Positions 8,523 to 15,335 of a stretch of 21,184 nucleotides of DNA are shown one piece after another. Within the stretch, counting starts at the first letter, position 1. Each line of letters opens with the position of its first letter. The DNA lies in contig CAVZTA010000014.1 in NCBI GenBank assembly GCA_963778025.1, positions 1 to 21,184 of the forward strand, given 5' to 3'. This DNA is from CAVZTA01 sp963778025. GTDB taxonomy: Bacteria; Chloroflexota; Limnocylindria; Limnocylindrales; CSP1-4. The translations under genes were made by a program, and so were the position numbers. The notes under the pieces were generated by a model. That model was not told the origin of the DNA. It saw only the letters and a program-made list of their open reading frames with translations, and searched no databases.

Positions 8523-9078
8523 ATGACCGATACCGAGCACGGCCACGAAGAGCCCGCTGGGGCGCCGCGTATCCCGCCGGACGGTGATGAAGTGGGGATG
8601 GGCCGCACCCGCGATCATGGTCGCCGCACCCGCTCCGGCGTTCGCGGCATCGCCTCCGCAGAACATCACGCTGAACGCCAACATCGGGATCTATCCCGAA
8701 CAATGTGCAGGGCAACCCGCGGATGGGCTCGTTCCCCCAGGGCTTCGATCCCGCCGACGGGCACTACATCGAGGTCACGATCAGGACACTGCCCGGGGCG
8801 GGTATCGCGCTCGACAGCATCGGCGCCGCCCCGCCGACGATTCTGCGCGACCTGGCTGGTGATGTCGCTCTCCGCGACGCAGGTGGTGCTGCGCTGGCCC
8901 AACCCGATGACCGGCACCGGGCATGAACACCGGGACGTTCCTCTGGTACTGGCAGGGCACCGCGACCCGCAACAGGATCCTGGTGACGGGTGCGATCACG
9001 GGCACGGACGTCACCTTCGCCGAGGGCGTGCTCACCGGCCCCACGTTCCTCACGGGAATCATCCAGAATCCCGCGTAG
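8523..9078 (+). pseudogene. Tat-exported protein of unknown function, split by four single-base shifts
   Basis: ATG 8523 (after a G-rich stretch that could bind the ribosome) reads MTDTEHGHEEPAGA. After a one-base shift near 8565 it continues RVSRRTVMKWGWAAPAIMVA and P-A-P-A-F-A-A-S. This is a twin-arginine signal peptide (S-R-R-T-V-M-K) with an A-F-A cleavage site. Further shifts near 8698, 8846 and 8922 connect NIGIYPNNVQGNPRMGSFPQ, HYIEVTIRTLPGAGIALDSI, TWLVMSLSATQVVLRWPNPM and NTGTFLWYWQGTATRN to the stop at 9076-9078. All four are repaired by removing one base. The repaired protein (~183 aa) is small, beta-rich and has no cysteine, with no family I recognise. Similar short Tat proteins are common in actinobacteria. 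The gene is convergent with the fucosidase remnant. Confidence 0.55.
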
Positions 9079-9114
9079 CCCACGGCGGGCGCGAACCGGA
9101 GTGGGCGTTCGAGA

Positions 9115-9832
9115 TCAGTCCGGGAGACCGATCACCCGGACATCTGCGTCCTCGTCAAAGGCAGCCAGCTGTGCGGACCGGTCGGTCACGACGACGAGTC
9201 GGCCGTCGCTCACCCAGCACCGCACCCACGCGTCACCCGCGGGGAGACGGTGCGAGTTCCTCCGCTGTCGCGGGCCGTCGATGGTGGGTGAGCGGCTTGA
9301 GCTGCGTCATCCAGGGCGCGATGCCTTCCAGGGTGCGGCGCTGGAGTGCGGGGATCTCTCCGGATGCCTCGGGGCCGACGTTCAGCAGCAGCCGTCCGCC
9401 ACGCGAGACGATGTCGGCGTAGAGCTTCGCCAGTTCCCGGGCAGTGAGCGTCAGCTCCGCATCTTCGAGCTGGTTGTAGCCGAAGGAGAAGCCCAGACCG
9501 CGATTGTTCTCCCAGCCGATGCCGGCCTCATTCTGCGTGCCCGCCGAGTACTCACTGGTGCGATAGTCCCCGACATCCATCCCCCATCGGTCGTTCACGA
9601 TCCCCTCGGGTACGACCTCCCGGTAATAGCGCAGGAGCTCCACGAGCGAACCATCCGCTTTGCCCGCGTCGGGCCAGTTGATGTCATTCCAGATCACGGA
9701 GGGCCGGTAGCGGTCGATGAGGTCTCGCACGTGCGCAGTGGCGTACCGCGCGTAGTCGTCATCCAAGGGCCGGTAATACGTCGGGGCCGGCCGGCTGCTC
9801 CAGTAGGACGGCGCGCGCCGACCCGCCAGGCG
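9115..9832 (-). pseudogene. Alpha-L-fucosidase (GH29), C-terminal half only, plus a frameshift near 9241
   Basis: The open frame after the stop of the neighbouring small gene reads YWSSRPAPTYYRPLDDDYAR, then HVRDLIDRYRPSVIWNDINW. WND is the GH29 motif carrying the catalytic nucleophile aspartate (codon 9683-9685). GGRLLLNVGPEASGEIPALQ and LEGIAPWM follow, also classic GH29. Removing one C near 9241 extends the protein through DAWVRCWVSDGRLVVVTDRS to a stop at 9115-9117. The normal family length is 400-450 aa; here about 235 aa remain and the N-terminal half of the barrel is missing. No start codon or ribosome-binding site precedes it. It is a remnant left by deletion, recombination or an assembly join just at 9832. 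Confidence 0.75.
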
Positions 9833-10033
9833 TCAGTCGGCCTTCGGGGCGCTCTTCGCCAGCGCGGTCACGACGGAGGCGGTGTCGGCCGCGACGGCGT
9901 CGTTGAACGCCTGCTCCGCGAAGGTCATCGCCTGCTCGACGGTCATGCCGGTGGACTCGCGCACCTCGCCGCGATAGGCGTCGCGCAGGGCCATCAGTCG
10001 TTCGAAGTAGAGCTTCCGCTCGTATCTGGTCAT
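9833..10033 (-). CDS. Small uncharacterised protein, 66 aa
   Basis: ATG 10033 (MTRYERKLYFERLMALRDAY) is preceded by AGGGAGAA 7-14 nt upstream, a fair ribosome-binding site. The protein looks mostly helical, with charged heptad-like spacing, and ends KSAPKAD. I recognise no domain. A longer frame opens upstream at 10108, but that stretch (MARRRLRPIVLV) has no ribosome-binding site. The stop codon abuts the GH29 remnant, which is in the same frame, so the gene may lie at an old recombination edge. Confidence 0.5.
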   Translation of the reverse strand: MTRYERKLYFERLMALRDAYRGEVRESTGMTVEQAMTFAEQAFNDAVAADTASVVTALAKSAPKAD

Positions 10034-10257
10034 CTCGAGGTTCTCCCTGGATCCCGTCAGGGGGGATCTGATGACCAGAACGATGGGCCTAAGGCGGCGG
10101 CGAGCCATCGGGCGGGAGCCTTATTCCGATGCCCACGGGTATCCCCAATCGTGGTCGACCAACGTCCATGTCGAGGCGCGACTGACGTCGCGGCATAAGG
10201 CACTACCCTTCGCAGCACCGATCCACCGACAGCGCGAGACGGCGCCGAGACAGGGCC
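10034..10257. other. Intergenic stretch near the change in sequence character
   Basis: These 224 nt hold no convincing gene. The possible junction between the two differing parts of the window lies in or close to this stretch. TACCCT at 10204-10209 could be a -10 box for the SnoaL-like frame starting at 10258. I see no direct repeats, integrase-type attachment site or insertion-sequence ends. Confidence 0.35.
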
Positions 10258-10602
10258 ATGGTGGCAGTGCGCGAGTTCCTAGAGGGTTTCAACGCCGACG
10301 ACGCCGTTCGTATGCAAACGGCCTGTACGGATGAGACCTCGATTATCGACGACTTTCCGCCGCACGAGTGGACGGGAAGCCGGGCGACGACACGTGGTAT
10401 CTCGACATGTCAGGCATGGCATCGGGATACGGCATGGACGTGCCGCGAGAGGTCACCGTCTCAGGAGGACGGCGTACGTCGTGGTTCCTGTCGGCGTGCG
10501 ATGGCTGCAGGAAGGGAAGCCGGTCGAGCGACCGGGCTTCCTGACGGCGGCGCTCCGCGAGGAGGGTGCGGTGGCGCATCCGCGAGACGGACCGGGACGT
10601 GA
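10258..10602 (+). pseudogene. SnoaL-like / NTF2-fold protein, frameshifted remnant
   Basis: The frame from ATG 10258 reads VREFLEGFNADDAVRMQTAC and DETSIIDDFPPHEWTG, which looks like the start of a SnoaL-like polyketide cyclase-type (NTF2 fold) domain. It then moves to a second frame (WYLDMSGMASGYGMDVPREV) and a third (AYVVVPVGVRWLQEGKPVER, then FLTAALREEG), with a possible last shift before WRIRE. Shifts lie near 10394, 10470 and 10570. The first two are repaired by adding a base, unlike the insertion-type errors to the left. The repaired protein would be about 115 aa, close to the 120-140 aa of the family. Its role could have been a small-molecule-binding enzyme; nothing in the sequence shows the ligand. 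Confidence 0.6.
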
Positions 10603-10620
10603 AGCAAAGGGAGTGCATCC

Positions 10621-10854
10621 ATGGGGTCGAACGAGCCGGTGAGCTTCGAGGCCGACGTCAAGCCGCTGTTCCGCGAGCGTGACCAGCGATCGATGGCGTT
10701 CATGTTCGACCTGTCAGCCTTCGATGACGTCAGCGAGCATGCCGACGACATCCTCGAGCGCGTCCGCGACGGCAGCATGCCGTGCGACGGCGAGTGGACG
10801 CCGGCAGAGGTGGACCTCTTCGAGCGCTGGATCGCCGGCGGCAAGCGACCCTGA
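10621..10854 (+). CDS. 77-aa protein resembling a cytochrome-c-like domain without a haem motif
   Basis: ATG 10621 with AAGGGAG 8-14 nt upstream, a strong ribosome-binding site. The sequence includes SFEADVKPLFRERDQRSMAF, DDVSEHADDILERVRDGSMP and VDLFERWIAGG. The opening VKPLFRERD and the closing LFERWI pattern resemble the first and last helices of small c-type cytochrome domains. There is only one Cys (in MPCDGEW) and no CxxCH, so it cannot bind haem c in the usual way. Similar stand-alone proteins are known only as hypotheticals as far as I recall. It follows the SnoaL-like remnant by 18 nt and ends before a hairpin. Confidence 0.7.
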   Translation: MGSNEPVSFEADVKPLFRERDQRSMAFMFDLSAFDDVSEHADDILERVRDGSMPCDGEWTPAEVDLFERWIAGGKRP

Positions 10855-10886
10855 GGTCCGCGGCGATCGCGCGGGGAACGTGACAA

Positions 10887-10912
10887 CGCCCGAGGACTCG
10901 CATCCTCGGGCG
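10887..10912. terminator. Perfect 10-bp hairpin between convergent genes
   Basis: Arms 10887-10896 and 10903-10912 are exact inverted complements around the six-base loop 10897-10902. It lies 33 nt after the stop at 10854 and 31 nt after the end of the opposing gene at 10943, a good position for a bidirectional terminator. No T-tract follows on either strand. Confidence 0.72.
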
Positions 10913-10942
10913 CTGACGGGGAGTGGTTCGTCGACGGTCGTC

Positions 10943-11320
10943 CTACTCGCCGGCGCTCTCGCGCTCGCCGGCCCGGAACTCGATGGCCGCGGGTCCGACG
11001 AGCGGGTCGGCCTGGGCGCTGGTCCCGACGCGCTCGCCGGCCCGGAACTCGATCGCCGCGGGTCCGACGAGCGGATCGGCCTGGGCGCTGGTCCCGACGC
11101 GCTCGCCGGCCCGGAACTCGATCGCCGCGGCTCCCGCGAGCGGATCGGCCTGGGTCGCTGCGCCGAGGGTGCCACGGGACTGGTCGACCAGCACCGCCGC
11201 GAGGAGCGCCGTGATGACGACGCCGGTCATGACGCCCGCCGCGAACTTCGCCCGGCCGGTCCGGGTCGCACTCGCATGGCCGATCTCGACTGCGCTGGTG
11301 GTGCTCTGTGCCAGGTCCAT
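10943..11320 (-). CDS. Small single-pass membrane protein with three 23-residue tandem repeats
   Basis: 125 aa from ATG 11320. GGAGG at 11327-11331 stands 6 nt upstream and favours this ATG over the GTG at 11323. Residues 1-24 are polar, 26-45 (FAAGVMTGVVITALLAAVLV) form one membrane helix, and 57-121 consist of 23-residue units of the form QADPLVGPAAIEFRAGERVG plus T-S-A: two full copies and 19 residues of a third. With Arg/Lys before the helix and few after it, the repeats are probably outside the cell. No catalytic motif is seen. The gene is divergent from the large ATPase gene, with 196 nt between the starts, and convergent with the 77-aa gene. I do not recognise the family. Confidence 0.72.
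   Translation of the reverse strand: MDLAQSTTSAVEIGHASATRTGRAKFAAGVMTGVVITALLAAVLVDQSRGTLGAATQADPLAGAAAIEFRAGERVGTSAQADPLVGPAAIEFRAGERVGTSAQADPLVGPAAIEFRAGERESAGE
10958..11152 (-). repeat. 69-bp in-frame tandem repeat, 2.8 copies
   Basis: Units lie at 11084-11152, 11015-11083 and 10958-11014 (last one partial). Each is 69 nt, so copy-number change keeps the frame. The copies differ by only a few bases at DNA level, more similar than protein selection alone needs. This points to recent duplication or ongoing slippage. Collapse or expansion in a short-read assembly is possible. Confidence 0.9.
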
Positions 11321-11475
11321 CACGATCCTCCGGTTCCGCCCCGCCGATGGTTCCGGCCCGGGAAGGCGGACCGTGCGGCGGGTGCTTCTGCCCCTCAGGC
11401 GTGAGAACCGACGGAACGACTGTGCGGCCCGATGTCACGACACCGGACCAACGATCCGGCGCCGACGCGCGTCGT

Positions 11476-11481
11476 TATGCT
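11476..11481 (+). promoter_or_regulatory. Candidate -10 box (TATGCT) for the large ATPase gene
   Basis: TATGCT fits TANNNT and lies 35 nt before the ATG, leaving room for a leader of about 28 nt that contains the GGAG ribosome-binding site. No clear -35 element was seen. Confidence 0.45.
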
Positions 11482-11516
11482 TCGAGGCCGCACGCAGCAC
11501 CAAGGATCGGAGCGCG

Positions 11517-14500
11517 ATGCACGAAGGGGCCCTGTTCGTCGGTCGCGACCGCGAGCTCGCGGAGATGCTCGAAGCGCTCGATGCATCCGGGTCCGGACGA
11601 GGTCGGGTCTTCCTGGTCGGCGGGGAGCCCGGCATCGGGAAGAGCCGCCTCGCGGACGAGCTCGCGACGCGTGCCCGAGCGAACGGGCACGAGGTGCTGT
11701 GGGGTCGCGGCTGGGATGGCGCCGGGGCACCCGCCTACTGGCCCTGGGTGCAGGCCCTGCGAGCCCACCTGCGCTCCGCGGACCCCGACGAGCTCCGACG
11801 ACAGCTTGGATCGGGCGCACGGGACATCGCCCAGATGCTCCCGGAGCTGCGGGACCGCTACCCGGACCTTCCGGCTCCTGCCGAAGCGGAGTCGGCGTCG
11901 GCGCGCTTCCAGCTGTTCGACTCGACGGTTGCCTTCCTGCGCAATGCGGCCGCCGCGCACCCGCTGCTCGTCATCCTCGACGACCTCCACGCGGCCGACA
12001 CGCCATCGATCCTGCTGCTCCGCTTCGTGGCGAGCCAGATGGCGGACATCCCGATGCTCCTGGTCGGGACCTATCGCGACGTCGTGCTGACCCCCGATCA
12101 TCCGCTGACCGCTGCCGTCGCCGAGGTCGCCCGCGAGCCGATCACCCGGTCGTTGCTGCTGTCCGGCCTGCAGCCCGATGCGGTCGAGGCGATGATCCGC
12201 TCGAGCACGGAGTCCGTGCCGCACGATCACCTGGTTGCCGCGGTCTGGCGGGAGACGAACGGCAACCCGCTGTTCGTCGGCGAAGCCGTCCGGCTGCTCG
12301 CGGCCGAGGGGCGGCTCAACGACGTCGCCGACCTGCCGTCGTTGACGCTCGTGGTCCCGGCCGGGGTCCGGGCCGTCATCGCGCGCCGGATCGAGAACCT
12401 CAGCAAGGGCTGCGGCGACCTCCTCGGGCTTGGCGCCGCCCTTGGTCCCGAGTTCAGCCTGGTGGTCCTGCGCCGGATCGCCGACCTCGACGTCGACTCG
12501 GCGATGGATCTCGTCGACGAAGCCGTTCAGGCCGGGCTCCTCCTGCCGGTCGCCGGCGCGCACGGTCGCTACCGGTTCTCGCATGACCTCGTGCGTGAGA
12601 CGCTCTACGGCGAGCTGTCTCCGAAACGCCGGGCACGTCTCCATCAACGCGTCGCCGAGGTCATCGAGGCGCTCTTCCCGACAGCCATCGACGCGCACCT
12701 GGCCGAGCTGGCGTTCCACTACGTCAAGGCGGTCGAAGGCGGCGGTGTCGCCACCGATGCCGGCGAGCCGATCGGACCGAGGGCGATCGACTATTCGCGA
12801 CGCGCCGGCGACCAGGCGGCGCGCTCCCTCGCATACGAAGAGGCCGATCGCCTGTACCGCATGGCGCTCGCCGGGCTGGATCTGACCGACGAGACGGATG
12901 AGCGACCGCGCACGGAGATCCTGCTCGCACTCGGCGAGGTCCAGGCGCGCGCCGGCGACTTCGAGGGCGCCCGGGTCACCTTCCTCCTGGCCGCCGACGC
13001 CGCGCGCCGGACCGGGGTGGGCGAGCACCTGGCGCAAGCCGCCCTCGGGTACGGCGGCCGCCTGGCGTGGGCCCGGCCCGGCCGGGACACGCGGCTGATC
13101 CCGCTGCTCCAGGACGCGCTGGTGATGCTCGGCGGTGGCGACCGGCGCCTGCGGGTCTTCCTGCTCGGCCGGCTCGCGTGCGCGTGGCGGAGCTCCCCTG
13201 ACCGACGCGATGACAGCGCGGCGCTCAGCCTCCAGGCACTGGAGATCGCTCGTGGGCTGGACGACCTGGCGACGCTGAGCTACGCCCTTGCCGCTCGCTA
13301 TTGGGCCATCTGGTGGCCGGAGAACCCCGCGGAGCGCAATCCGATCGCAGCCGAGATGCTCGCCATCGTCGAGGCATTGGGCGACGGCGAACGGCTGGTC
13401 GACGCGCACCTGCTCCTGTTCATGGACTACAGCGAGGCCAGCCGGATGACCGAGGGCCGGCTCGCCGTCGACGCGGTCACCCGCATGGCCGAGGAGCTGC
13501 GCCAGCCGGCCCAACGGTGGCTCGGCGTCGCGCCCCGGTCGCTGCTGGCGCTACTCGACGGCGACTTCGCGCTCGCGGAGGAGCTCATCCCGAAGATGCT
13601 CGCCAGGCGCCTGATGCCGTCGGCGCGCGACGACGAGTCCGCCGGCCGGATGCAGCGGTTCCTGCTCCGGCGCGAGCAGGGTCGGGTCGGCGAGGAGCTG
13701 GAGACCGTCCGGGCGTCGGTCGACGAGTTCCCGTGGTATCCGCTCCACCGGGCGGCATTGGCCTGTCTCCTCGTCGACATCGGGCGTGACGTGGAGGCAC
13801 GCGAGGTCTTCGAAGAGATGTCGCGAGACGAGTTCCGGATGTTCTATCGCGACAGTGAGTGGCTGTTCGGGATCTGCATCGCCGCCGAGGCGTGCGCGCT
13901 GCTGAATGACGTCGGAGCGGCTGCGACCCTCTATGGACAGCTCGAGCCGTATGCCGGGCGGCACGCGATCGGCCATGCGGAGGGGAGCGTCGCGGCCGTC
14001 GATCGCTACCTCGGCCTGCTTGCCGCGACCCTGGGTCGACTCGATGACGCCGAGCGACACCTGGCCGCCTCGGTCGAGCTGAACACGGCACTGGGTGCTC
14101 GACCATGGACTGCCCATGCGCAGCACGACCTCGCCGTGTTGCTGCGACGGCGTGGCGGCCAGGGGGATCCTGCTCGGGCCGATGCCCTGGACCGCGCCGC
14201 CCGCGAGACGGCGGTAGCGCTCGGGATGGCGCTCGCCGAGCGGATCGCCCCGGTCGCGGACGAGACGACGGTCCCGACCACGGCGCCAAGCCCGATCACC
14301 GTCGGCTCGATCGAGTCGGCGACGTTCCGCCGCGAGGGGGAGTACTGGACCCTCGAGTTCGGCGCCGACACGTTCCGCGTCCGGGATGCCAAGGGGATGC
14401 GCCACCTCGCACGCCTGCTCGAGTCGCCGGGTCGCGACGTCCACGCCCTCGAGCTCGCGCGGTTCGAGGCGCCGGTCACCGAGCAGCGCGGCGTCGTGGA

Positions 14501-14897
14501 TCCGTCGATGACCGACGTCGGCGGATCGGACGACGCCGGTCCGCTCCTCGACGCCGAGGCGAAGGCCGCCTACCGGGAGCGGCTCCGTGACCTGCAGCAG
14601 GAGCTGGCCCAGGCCGAGGAGTGGAACGATCCCGAGCGCGCGTCGCGCCTCCAGGACGAATCCGACGCGTTGACCCACGAGCTGGCCGCGGCCCTGGGGC
14701 TCGGGGGTCGCGACCGCGTCGCGTCGTCGGCGGCCGAGCGCGCCCGGATCAGCGTCACGAGGGCGATCCGCTCATCGCTGACCAGGATCGGCGAGCACAG
14801 CGACGGATTGAGCGCGCACCTCGAGGCCACCATCCACACCGGCACGTTCTGTTCCTACACGCCGGACCCGCGCGCACCCATCACCTGGCGGCTCTGA
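11517..14897 (+). CDS. Large AAA/STAND-type ATPase with TPR-like repeats (LAL/MalT-like architecture without a visible HTH)
   Basis: 1126 aa from ATG 11517, with GGAG 6-9 nt upstream. The open frame extends further 5' to 10923, but that part overlaps the antisense repeat gene and looks non-coding. FVGRDRELAEMLEAL (7-21) opens an AAA_16-type NTPase domain with Walker A GGEPGIGKS (35-43), Walker B LVILDD (151-156), GTYRD (184-188) and NGNPLFVGEAVRLL. About residues 400-900 are helical repeats, like the TPR/superhelix arm of STAND regulators. The C-terminus has a beta-rich module near 936-985 (EYWTLEFGADTFRVRDAKGM and RHLARLLESPGRDVHALEL), a coiled coil near 1013-1060 and an ending GTFCSYTPDPRAPITWRL. 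No LuxR-type helix-turn-helix is seen, so DNA binding is not supported. It probably acts as an ATP-switched signalling scaffold with unknown output. The S4 gene follows after 2 nt. Confidence 0.85.
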   Translation: MHEGALFVGRDRELAEMLEALDASGSGRGRVFLVGGEPGIGKSRLADELATRARANGHEVLWGRGWDGAGAPAYWPWVQALRAHLRSADPDELRRQLGSGARDIAQMLPELRDRYPDLPAPAEAESASARFQLFDSTVAFLRNAAAAHPLLVILDDLHAADTPSILLLRFVASQMADIPMLLVGTYRDVVLTPDHPLTAAVAEVAREPITRSLLLSGLQPDAVEAMIRSSTESVPHDHLVAAVWRETNGNPLFVGEAVRLLAAEGRLNDVADLPSLTLVVPAGVRAVIARRIENLSKGCGDLLGLGAALGPEFSLVVLRRIADLDVDSAMDLVDEAVQAGLLLPVAGAHGRYRFSHDLVRETLYGELSPKRRARLHQRVAEVIEALFPTAIDAHLAELAFHYVKAVEGGGVATDAGEPIGPRAIDYSRRAGDQAARSLAYEEADRLYRMALAGLDLTDETDERPRTEILLALGEVQARAGDFEGARVTFLLAADAARRTGVGEHLAQAALGYGGRLAWARPGRDTRLIPLLQDALVMLGGGDRRLRVFLLGRLACAWRSSPDRRDDSAALSLQALEIARGLDDLATLSYALAARYWAIWWPENPAERNPIAAEMLAIVEALGDGERLVDAHLLLFMDYSEASRMTEGRLAVDAVTRMAEELRQPAQRWLGVAPRSLLALLDGDFALAEELIPKMLARRLMPSARDDESAGRMQRFLLRREQGRVGEELETVRASVDEFPWYPLHRAALACLLVDIGRDVEAREVFEEMSRDEFRMFYRDSEWLFGICIAAEACALLNDVGAAATLYGQLEPYAGRHAIGHAEGSVAAVDRYLGLLAATLGRLDDAERHLAASVELNTALGARPWTAHAQHDLAVLLRRRGGQGDPARADALDRAARETAVALGMALAERIAPVADETTVPTTAPSPITVGSIESATFRREGEYWTLEFGADTFRVRDAKGMRHLARLLESPGRDVHALELARFEAPVTEQRGVVDPSMTDVGGSDDAGPLLDAEAKAAYRERLRDLQQELAQAEEWNDPERASRLQDESDALTHELAAALGLGGRDRVASSAAERARISVTRAIRSSLTRIGEHSDGLSAHLEATIHTGTFCSYTPDPRAPITWRL

Positions 14898-14899
14898 TC

Positions 14900-15283
14900 G
14901 TGCCTGCTGCCCCGTCTGCCGACACGACGCGGATCGATCGCTGGCTGTGCGCCGTGCGCCTCGTGAAGACCCGTCCGCTCGCGACACGGTTGTGCGAGGC
15001 CGGCCATGTCGTCGTGAATGGATCGCCGGCGAAGGCGTCGACGAAGGTTCGGGCGGGCGATCGGGTGGAGGCGTTCATCGCCGAGCGCGAGCGCGTCGTC
15101 GAGGTCGTGCTGCCAATCGAGTCGCGCGTCGGGGCCGCCGTTGCGGCGACCTGCTACGTGGACCACAGCCCGCCCGTCGTGCCAGAGGTCGCGTCGGGGG
15201 TCACCCTCGTACGTGGAGAGGGCCGACCGAGCAAGCGCCTGCGCCGCGAGCTCGAGCGCCTGCGCAGGGCTGGCGGCAGCTGA
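14900..15283 (+). CDS. S4-domain RNA-binding protein (HslR/Hsp15-like)
   Basis: 127 aa from GTG 14900, 2 nt after the ATPase stop (TGA-TC-GTG), so translation is probably coupled. The S4 fold spans residues ~11-60: RIDRWLCAVRLVKTRPLATR, then EAGHVVVNG and KVRAGDRVEA. The C-terminal part is basic and ends RPSKRLRRELERLRRAGG, as in Hsp15 proteins, which bind 50S subunits carrying stalled nascent chains. The tail is typical: GEGRPSKRLRRELE matches the family's conserved GRPTKKDRR-type motif. Association with stalled or heat-damaged ribosomes is inferred from the family. Confidence 0.88.
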   Translation: MPAAPSADTTRIDRWLCAVRLVKTRPLATRLCEAGHVVVNGSPAKASTKVRAGDRVEAFIAERERVVEVVLPIESRVGAAVAATCYVDHSPPVVPEVASGVTLVRGEGRPSKRLRRELERLRRAGGS

Positions 15284-15322
15284 GCGAGACGCGCGGGGCG
15301 ATCTCGACGGCTCGGGAGGTCG

Positions 15323-15328
15323 TACGAT
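15323..15328 (+). promoter_or_regulatory. Candidate leaderless -10 box (TACGAT) of the AI-2E family gene
   Basis: TACGAT fits TANNNT and is followed by exactly 7 nt before the GTG start at 15336, the spacing expected when transcription starts at the first codon. There is no Shine-Dalgarno at normal distance (the nearest GGAGG is 16 nt from the start). Confidence 0.55.
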
Positions 15329-15335
15329 CACGACC

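Noticed and set aside
10958..11152. CRISPR array or regulatory iterons at the tandem repeat
   Set aside because: The 69-bp units abut without unique spacers and keep an open reading frame, so they are protein repeats.
10923..11516. 5' extension of the large ATPase frame, about 198 codons
   Set aside because: Overlaps the antisense repeat protein and its ribosome-binding site, and shows no domain; ATG 11517 has GGAG at good spacing and starts the conserved FVGRDRE motif.
11475..13514. 679-codon minus-strand open frame opposite the large ATPase gene
   Set aside because: It is the mirror of a high-GC coding frame; its translation is Arg/Asp/Gly/Val-rich with no recognisable domain, while the plus strand has a full NTPase.
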